Assembly: GCA_905221605.1 (NCBI GenBank)
Contig: CAJNDS010001196.1
Location: forward strand, 1-29,300
From: Symbiodinium natans
Lineage: Eukaryota; Sar; Dinophyceae; Suessiales; Symbiodiniaceae
Length of the DNA: 29,300 nt
Direction: 5' to 3'
The notes below the pieces were generated by a model. It saw nothing but the letters and a program-made list of their open reading frames with translations. It was not told the DNA's origin and did not search any database. A program made the position numbers and the translations under genes. Positions 24,361 through 29,300 of this stretch are shown here, in pieces; the first letter of the stretch is position 1; each line of letters begins with the position of its first letter.

Positions 24361-25587
24361 TTATTGTCTTTTGGCTTGGAATATAACTTGTAAGGGCTGT
24401 GTAGGCAGATGCGAGGCACTTTTTCCCCAATTCGCCTTTGGGAACCGCGAGGCTTTCAGGCCCTTAATGCATAAACCCCCAGAATCCATGAAACCCTGAA
24501 AGCCCTATGCAAAGCCCCTAAAATCCTAAACTCCCTAAAGTCCCTAAAGCCCCTGAAGCCCTATTTTTAAGCGCTGGAAATCAACAAGGTTCTCCTGTCA
24601 AGCTGCTTCGGGCACTCCACGGTGCTTGCAGGTGTGTCTTTCCGAGCCTAAGTTAAACCCTGAAATTCCGTGAGCAAACTTTTTCTTCGGTGGATGCAAG
24701 TTCAATGTTTTGAGGAGTGAGGCAGAGGGCTTCAGGACTAGGGTTGATGGAGAGTTTCTTTCAGCGTTTTGAGGGTTGAAGGCTTCAGTGTTTTTGGGTT
24801 TCGGCTTCAGGCTTTGAGAGCCTTCAGTGCTTTTTTCCTGTCGGGCTCAGGGTCATGACCTTTGTTGGGGGGAAGCGTACAGACAGTTGGGGGAGATAGG
24901 CTGAGACAGGCCACGATGAAGCCCGCGGACCGGCCCTGGAACAGCTGGACAAGCCCCTTCCCGCTGAGATCTTGAGAGGAGGGTTGAGGGTTTAAGTAGT
25001 ACGGTGAAGTTGGACGCTGTTTGCAAAGACTTGCGCTGGCTGCGCGATAGGGTTGAGGATTTCCGTACAAGGTTATATTTATGATTACCAAAAATACATA
25101 AACACATGGGTTTTATTTGATTATTTACACGTATATCTATATCTTTTTTGTATAAACACATATGGGTCGCGTGTCTGCTCAGTCACTTCAATTCCACGGC
25201 ATCTATACGAGATGAACCTGCTTCCGAGGCACAGGTACGAACGGGACACATATTGACGCATCCATGATCACCCTCACAGACGGGCCTTCAATCAATCCCT
25301 GTTGGGTCGCTTGTTGTGGCGACATGCGACATTTTTTTGATTTTACCTCGCGCTTTCCTAGCATTGCTGCACTTGGCGTTTGGCCTGCTTTCAGGTTGGG
25401 CTATCATGCCATCGACTGCCACAACGTCATCTGCGGGGTCGCGAAGCGACTCGCTGCGACTTCGACGCCGAAGAGGAAGGTTTAGGGTTTAAATTTGGAG
25501 GAGCAAGGTTTGGGTTGTTTGGGGTTGCAGAGTTCAGGACTTGCTGTTAATAGTACGAAGAAGCCCTTGATACCCAAAGGCAACTTG
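24361..25587. other. Non-coding spacer
   Basis: Degenerate CCCTAAA/TTTAGGG-like motifs to about 24800, unique sequence after, and an AT-rich stretch at about 25075-25165. A 73-codon frame at 25264-25485 has no supporting features. No gene is claimed. Confidence 0.5.
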
Positions 25588-25710
25588 GGTGGGGAGGGGG
25601 GAGGGTAACCTCCTCCCTGACGTGTCTTTCCCAACCCCCTCCCGCACGTGTCTTGCGTGGGGAGGGCAACCCCCTCCCCACGTCTCTTGGGTGAGGGCAA
25701 CCCTGAAGGG

Positions 25711-25712
<2 letters not shown>
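25588..25712. repeat. Diverged 35-bp hairpin units, left fragment
   Basis: Three or four diverged copies of the GTGGGGAGGG...CCCTCCCC unit, cut off from the main array by simple repeats at 25713-25938. Confidence 0.75.
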
Positions 25713-25768
<56 letters not shown>

Positions 25769-25938
25769 CAGAGAGACAGAGAGACAGAGAGACAGAGAGA
25801 CAGAGAGACAGAGAGACAGAGAGACAGAGAGACAGAGAGACAGAGAGACAGAGAGACAGAGAGACAGAGAGACAGAGAGACAGAGAGACAGAGAGACAGA
25901 GAGACAGAGAGACAGAGAGACAGAGAGACAGAGAGACA
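25713..25938. repeat. (GA)n followed by about 22 copies of CAGAGAGA
   Basis: (GA)n at about 25715-25760, then an almost perfect 8-bp array (cagagaga) to 25938. It sits inside the 35-bp array, so it grew within or was inserted into it. Confidence 0.95.
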
Positions 25939-26520
25939 ACCCCTCCCCCCCGCGTCTTGGATGGGGAGGGTAACTCCCTCCCCCCACGTGTCTTGGGTGG
26001 GGAGGGTGTCCCCCTCCCCCGCGTGGAACGTGTCTTGGGTGGGGAGGGTAACCCCCTCCCCCACGTGTCTTGGGTGGGGAGGGTAACCCCCTCCCCCACG
26101 TGTCTTGGGTGGGGAGGGTAACCCCCTCCCCCACGTGTCTTGGGTGGGAAGGGTAACCCTCCCCCAACGTGTCTTGGGTGGGGAGGGTAACCCCCTCCCC
26201 CACGTGTCTTGGGTGGGGAGGGCAACCCCCTCCCCCACGTGTCTTGGGTGGGGAGGGTAACCCCCTCCCCCACGTGTCTTGGGTGGGGAGGGTAACCCCC
26301 TCCCCCACATCTCCCAAATTTGGGTCACGTGTCTTGGGTGGGGAGGGTAACCCCTCCCCCACGTGCCTTGGGTGGGGAGGGTAACCCCCTCCCCCACGTG
26401 TCTTGGGTGGGGAGGGCAACCCCCTCCCCCACGTGTCTTGGGTGGGGCCCCCGTTCTCCCCCCACGTGCCTTGGGCTGGGAGGAGTGGGGAGGGTGACCC
26501 CTTCCCCCACGTGTCTTGGG
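25939..26520. repeat. 35-bp minisatellite, about 15 copies, hairpin with CACGTG
   Basis: The unit is acgtgtcttgggtggggagg followed by gtaaccccctccccc. Each unit can form a stem GTGGGGAGGG/CCCTCCCCCAC with a TAACC-type loop, and successive units meet at CACGTG. Variants include gtgcctt units and one unit with an insertion (catctcccaaatttgggtc near 26308-26326). Because 35 is not a multiple of 3, all minus-strand frames stay open; these are artefacts. Confidence 0.95.
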
Positions 26521-26616
<96 letters not shown>

Positions 26617-26617
26617 A

Positions 26618-26693
<76 letters not shown>

Positions 26694-26694
26694 T

Positions 26695-26727
<33 letters not shown>

Positions 26728-26744
26728 AACTACATACTACTACA

Positions 26745-26837
<93 letters not shown>
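26520..26837. repeat. (TAC)n array, about 318 bp
   Basis: Near-perfect TAC repeats with rare ACA, CTT and CATAC interruptions. In reverse complement it is the same triplet as the 23968-24360 array. Confidence 0.95.
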
Positions 26838-26849
26838 GGTGGATGATAA

Positions 26850-26955
26850 AAATCCTGCATGACCCCAGCCACCCACACAACACTCTGCGTACACACATCC
26901 CCTGCGCACCCCTGAATTTCAGTGTTGACTGGGCGCCTGGGGTCATGCAGGATTT
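26850..26955. repeat. 19-bp perfect inverted repeat
   Basis: aaatcctgcatgaccccag at 26850-26868 and its exact reverse complement at 26937-26955, separated by 68 bases. A third, partial tcatgcaggatttc lies at 27047-27060. The repeat is just beyond the 3' end of the Rep-like gene. Confidence 0.9.
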
Positions 26956-27211
26956 CAATGATTCGCGCTACCGGATTTCTCGGACTGGATTCCCTGTCAA
27001 TGTTAAAATTCAGGGCGGCGGGAGGGTTGGGTTGTCTTCGAAACTCATGCAGGATTTCCAGCATCAACAGTACGTACCTAGGTGCGTTCTCTCGCAAGAA
27101 GAGCACTTGGTCTCGCTCGCCCGCTTTTTTTCTGCGTCAGAGACGCTTGCAGGCGTTGGCTGGCACGGGGACGTTGTGCCTTCGCGCTCTAGCACACGAG
27201 GTAGACCGATG

Positions 27212-28876
27212 TCATAGGTCCTCATCGTCGACTTCCACTCCTCCCACCTGGCGCTGGCGCCGCGCTGCGTATGCAGCTGCGTTGTCAATGATGAATCTGC
27301 ACCAGGATTCGCGGCAGTGCGGGATGGGCTCCAGCTGCCCTTGGATGACCACGTGCGCATCGAATTGAATGACGCGCGATTGCATGTGTCGGACATCCTC
27401 ACGCGTCACTGGGCTTGTCACATCCCACAGTCCGTCCAGAGGAGCTGTCAGAGCGGCCCCACGACACCACCTAAAGTCTGGATTGCCGTCGTGGTGCGCC
27501 TGGGATACCTGGATCCGGAAGTACTGCCCAGCGAAGAGCTTCTTAAAAGTCACTGCTGGGACAGTTGGCGCCTTGGGCGGTCGTGAGGCAAACTCTGTAG
27601 GCGAGAACTCATCCCAATAGATGAATCGCAAGCGCGTGTTGGTCGCCAAAGAACTCAAAGCCATCGAGGCACCCTGCGCTGGGCAGAAATCGATGCCTTG
27701 CCGCCCAAAGACCTGGATGACGGGGTCGAAGATGAGACTCTTGCCCGCATTCGTGGCCCCAGCCAGCAAGGGGACCCGTGCTGTCTTGCTGGGGCCGTGT
27801 TGGATGACATTGGCAACGCTCGCAGCGAGCAGGCCTGGGTCCACCGTCGCCTGGTTCCTGCGGAAGAAATCCCGCGCTGCCGCCAGCCACTTGCAGGTTC
27901 CATTGCAGCAGCAGGACCCACTTGCGAGCCGATGAAGCAGCGCCCAATCCGTTTCTTGCTCGAGCACATGCTGCCGCCTGGCATCCCTCCACGCCTGTGC
28001 GCCCGAGATGAGGTCCTCGAGGCGCTTTTGGTTCCGCACGCAGTACAGCTGCGCTGCATGGGAGCCATGCTCCTGGACGTACGCCATGACGGCGTTGGGG
28101 GTCCAGAGACTCTTCTCCAGAACCAGGGCCGTGAAGTCCAGCGGGGTGAACTTGTCCACCTTTGCCTTCTTGCCAGTTGCCGAGGCCACCATCTGGCCGC
28201 CAGCTGCCGCTTCCGCCTTCTGCCGGCGCTTGGTCCAGACAGCAGCATTGAACGGTTCCTGCGCTTCTTCATAGAGGTTGACAGCGACCCTGTCCGTTCC
28301 TGCCACCTTGTGCTCCAGGCACTGCCCAGGACCAGCCTGCACCGGCTCTAGCGCCCCGCCTGCCTTCACCCACACTAGTGGCTGCTGGTCAACGACGGGC
28401 TTGTGCTCTGTGGCAAAAACACCATACCGGACTGCGCTCCACCACTGCGTGTGCGACGTGCTCCAGTGGGATGCCAGGCCTGACCGCTGACGCAAGGACA
28501 TCTTCAAAGGGAGGAAGCGCGTGATGGCATTCAGCCGCAGCGCAACATGGAAGTGGCGAGGCTCCTCAAGGAAGACCACCAGCTTCTGTGGCTCCAGCGA
28601 CTTCGACCGAGGACGGCCACCTTGCTGGGATGTCTCCTGTGTGGGATTCGCCACGGCGTCCAGAACGGCATCCTTGATGTCTGCACGTGTGAGGTCGGCT
28701 AGAGTCCTGAGTGGTCTGTCCGCCTTCAGCGCAGTCTCTTCCAAGATGCCAGCAAAAGTGATGAGGAAGACGAGGCTTCGCGCGGAGGCGTCTTCCGTCG
28801 TTAGCCAGTCTGGCTTTGGCTCCGCCACCTCCACCTCCTCCTCGGAAGACGACGAGGATGACTGGGAACTGGCCAT
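27212..28876 (-). CDS. Rep-like protein: HxH (HUH-type) region plus superfamily 3 helicase
   Basis: Intact intronless minus-strand ORF of 554 residues from the ATG at 28874-28876 (upstream GTG codons in frame are not needed); stop at 27212-27214. Residues 1-20 are Ser/Glu-rich. Residues about 34-160 look like a degraded rolling-circle initiator: SLVFLITFAG (34-43) as motif I, HFHVAL (108-113) as the HxH motif, and RYGVF around Tyr151 as a possible nucleophile region, without the usual YxxK lysine. A Cys cluster (SCCCNGTC, 321-328) may bind metal. The helicase core is clear: Walker A GATNAGKS (373-380), Walker B RFIYWDEF (417-424), CRGAALTAP (471-479) in the place of motif C but lacking its Asn, and MQSRVIQF (498-505). 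This layout is that of Rep proteins of small circular or parvo-like DNA replicons. Such genes occur as endogenous copies in dinoflagellates; I recall similar repeated proteins there, unverified. Nuclease activity is doubtful, ATPase plausible. Confidence 0.75.
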   Translation of the reverse strand: MASSQSSSSSSEEEVEVAEPKPDWLTTEDASARSLVFLITFAGILEETALKADRPLRTLADLTRADIKDAVLDAVANPTQETSQQGGRPRSKSLEPQKLVVFLEEPRHFHVALRLNAITRFLPLKMSLRQRSGLASHWSTSHTQWWSAVRYGVFATEHKPVVDQQPLVWVKAGGALEPVQAGPGQCLEHKVAGTDRVAVNLYEEAQEPFNAAVWTKRRQKAEAAAGGQMVASATGKKAKVDKFTPLDFTALVLEKSLWTPNAVMAYVQEHGSHAAQLYCVRNQKRLEDLISGAQAWRDARRQHVLEQETDWALLHRLASGSCCCNGTCKWLAAARDFFRRNQATVDPGLLAASVANVIQHGPSKTARVPLLAGATNAGKSLIFDPVIQVFGRQGIDFCPAQGASMALSSLATNTRLRFIYWDEFSPTEFASRPPKAPTVPAVTFKKLFAGQYFRIQVSQAHHDGNPDFRWCRGAALTAPLDGLWDVTSPVTREDVRHMQSRVIQFDAHVVIQGQLEPIPHCRESWCRFIIDNAAAYAARRQRQVGGVEVDDEDL

Positions 28877-28969
28877 GGCGTCTGCTTCTCGAGCCACACG
28901 TCTGGCGGCGTGGTGGCAAAGGCTCTCAGACCGGGATAGGCTTGAGGCTTTGGAACCAACACCAGTAGT

Positions 28970-29255
28970 GCGGTGCCGCCGACCTCCTCACTGTGCAAGG
29001 CGGGCAAGCGACCTGGGCCTGGGCTCATTGCGGGTGCTACCGACCTCCGCACTGCGCGAGGCGGGCAGGCGACCTCTGAAACAACCGCTCGCTGCAGTTC
29101 AGAAAGAAGCGCGGCCAGTGTCTGAGATGCTCCGCTACCAGACTCATCGCGGGCGCTACCCGCTCTGTGGGCAAGCCATGCGACCTCTGAAACAACCGCT
29201 CGCTGCAGTTCAGAAAGAAGCGCGGCCAGTGTCTGAAATGCTCCGCGAGGACCGA
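28970..29255. repeat. Nested direct repeats upstream of the Rep-like gene
   Basis: A roughly 70-base unit (cgacctctgaaacaaccgct through gcgcggccagtgtctgaaat) at about 29070-29136 recurs 111 bases on at about 29181-29247, almost identical. A second module (ccgacctc..cactg.gc.aggcgggca) at about 28979-29011 recurs at about 29040-29070. The minus-strand frame over this region encodes the repeated QTLAALLSELQRAVVSEVA but has no other support. Confidence 0.85.
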
Positions 29256-29270
29256 ATAGGCGCATCTCTT

Positions 29271-29300
29271 TGTGGGGGGGGTTGGGGGGGGTTGGGGGGG
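29271..29300. repeat. G-run tract at window end
   Basis: Three G-runs of eight or nine separated by TT, potentially quadruplex-forming; cut by the window edge. Confidence 0.9.

Noticed and set aside
25482-26419. Three overlapping minus-strand frames of 260-290 codons, Pro/Gly-rich then Ser/Leu-rich
   Set aside because: The 35-bp and 8-bp arrays keep all frames open; no independent support.
26320-27217. Plus-strand frames of 147-233 codons with Thr, Tyr or Leu runs
   Set aside because: Translation of the TAC array and the 35-bp units; no coding character outside the repeats.
28801-29265. 154-codon minus-strand frame upstream of the Rep-like gene
   Set aside because: Its apparent protein repeat mirrors a DNA repeat, it overlaps the Rep-like N terminus in another frame, and it has no domain.

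Overview
The window looks like nuclear DNA of a dinoflagellate, most likely a Symbiodiniaceae-type alga. TTTAGGG/CCCTAAA telomere-like sequence is scattered through the whole window, inside introns as well as between genes. Coding sequence is cut into many short exons. Several introns fit only with GC-AG or GA-AG borders, alongside GT-AG ones, as is known for dinoflagellates. There are no bacterial-type operons, ribosome binding sites, tRNAs or rRNAs. I could not run any search; family assignments rest on motifs read by eye. Where I say a protein resembles repeated uncharacterised Symbiodiniaceae proteins, that is recollection and needs checking.

Layout. 1-5.1 kb is degenerate telomere-like repeat with an inverted-repeat block, 60-bp AT-rich repeats and a 67-bp tandem duplication. 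5.1-6.3 kb is an intact intronless gene joining an HMG box to a degenerate protein kinase (pseudokinase). Its 5' flank is duplicated at about 7.26-7.62 kb. 7.65-12.9 kb is a plus-strand multi-exon gene. It has a zinc finger split by an intron and a C-terminal motif like that of hAT transposases, and it runs into a cluster of G/C-run hairpins (12.85-13.1 kb). 14.0-18.9 kb is a second multi-exon gene (about 15 exons) of unknown function with a charged C-terminal tail. 19.57-22.26 kb holds exons of a further gene or gene pair ending in a C5-cytosine DNA methyltransferase domain. That domain has motifs I, II, IV, VI and VIII but no visible target-recognition region or motifs IX-X. 22.3-26.9 kb is non-coding repeat: three large triplet arrays (two in inverted orientation), an 8-bp array and about 15 copies of a 35-bp hairpin unit containing CACGTG. 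27.2-28.9 kb, on the minus strand, is an intact intronless 554-residue protein with a HxH motif and a superfamily 3 helicase core, resembling replication initiators of small DNA replicons.

How the parts relate: two intact intronless ORFs (HMG-pseudokinase and Rep-like) sit among decayed or heavily split mobile-element-like genes (hAT-like, methyltransferase cluster). All multi-exon genes lie on the plus strand; the Rep-like gene is opposed. The region reads as repeat-rich accessory DNA in which tandem and telomere-like repeats make up much of the intron sequence.
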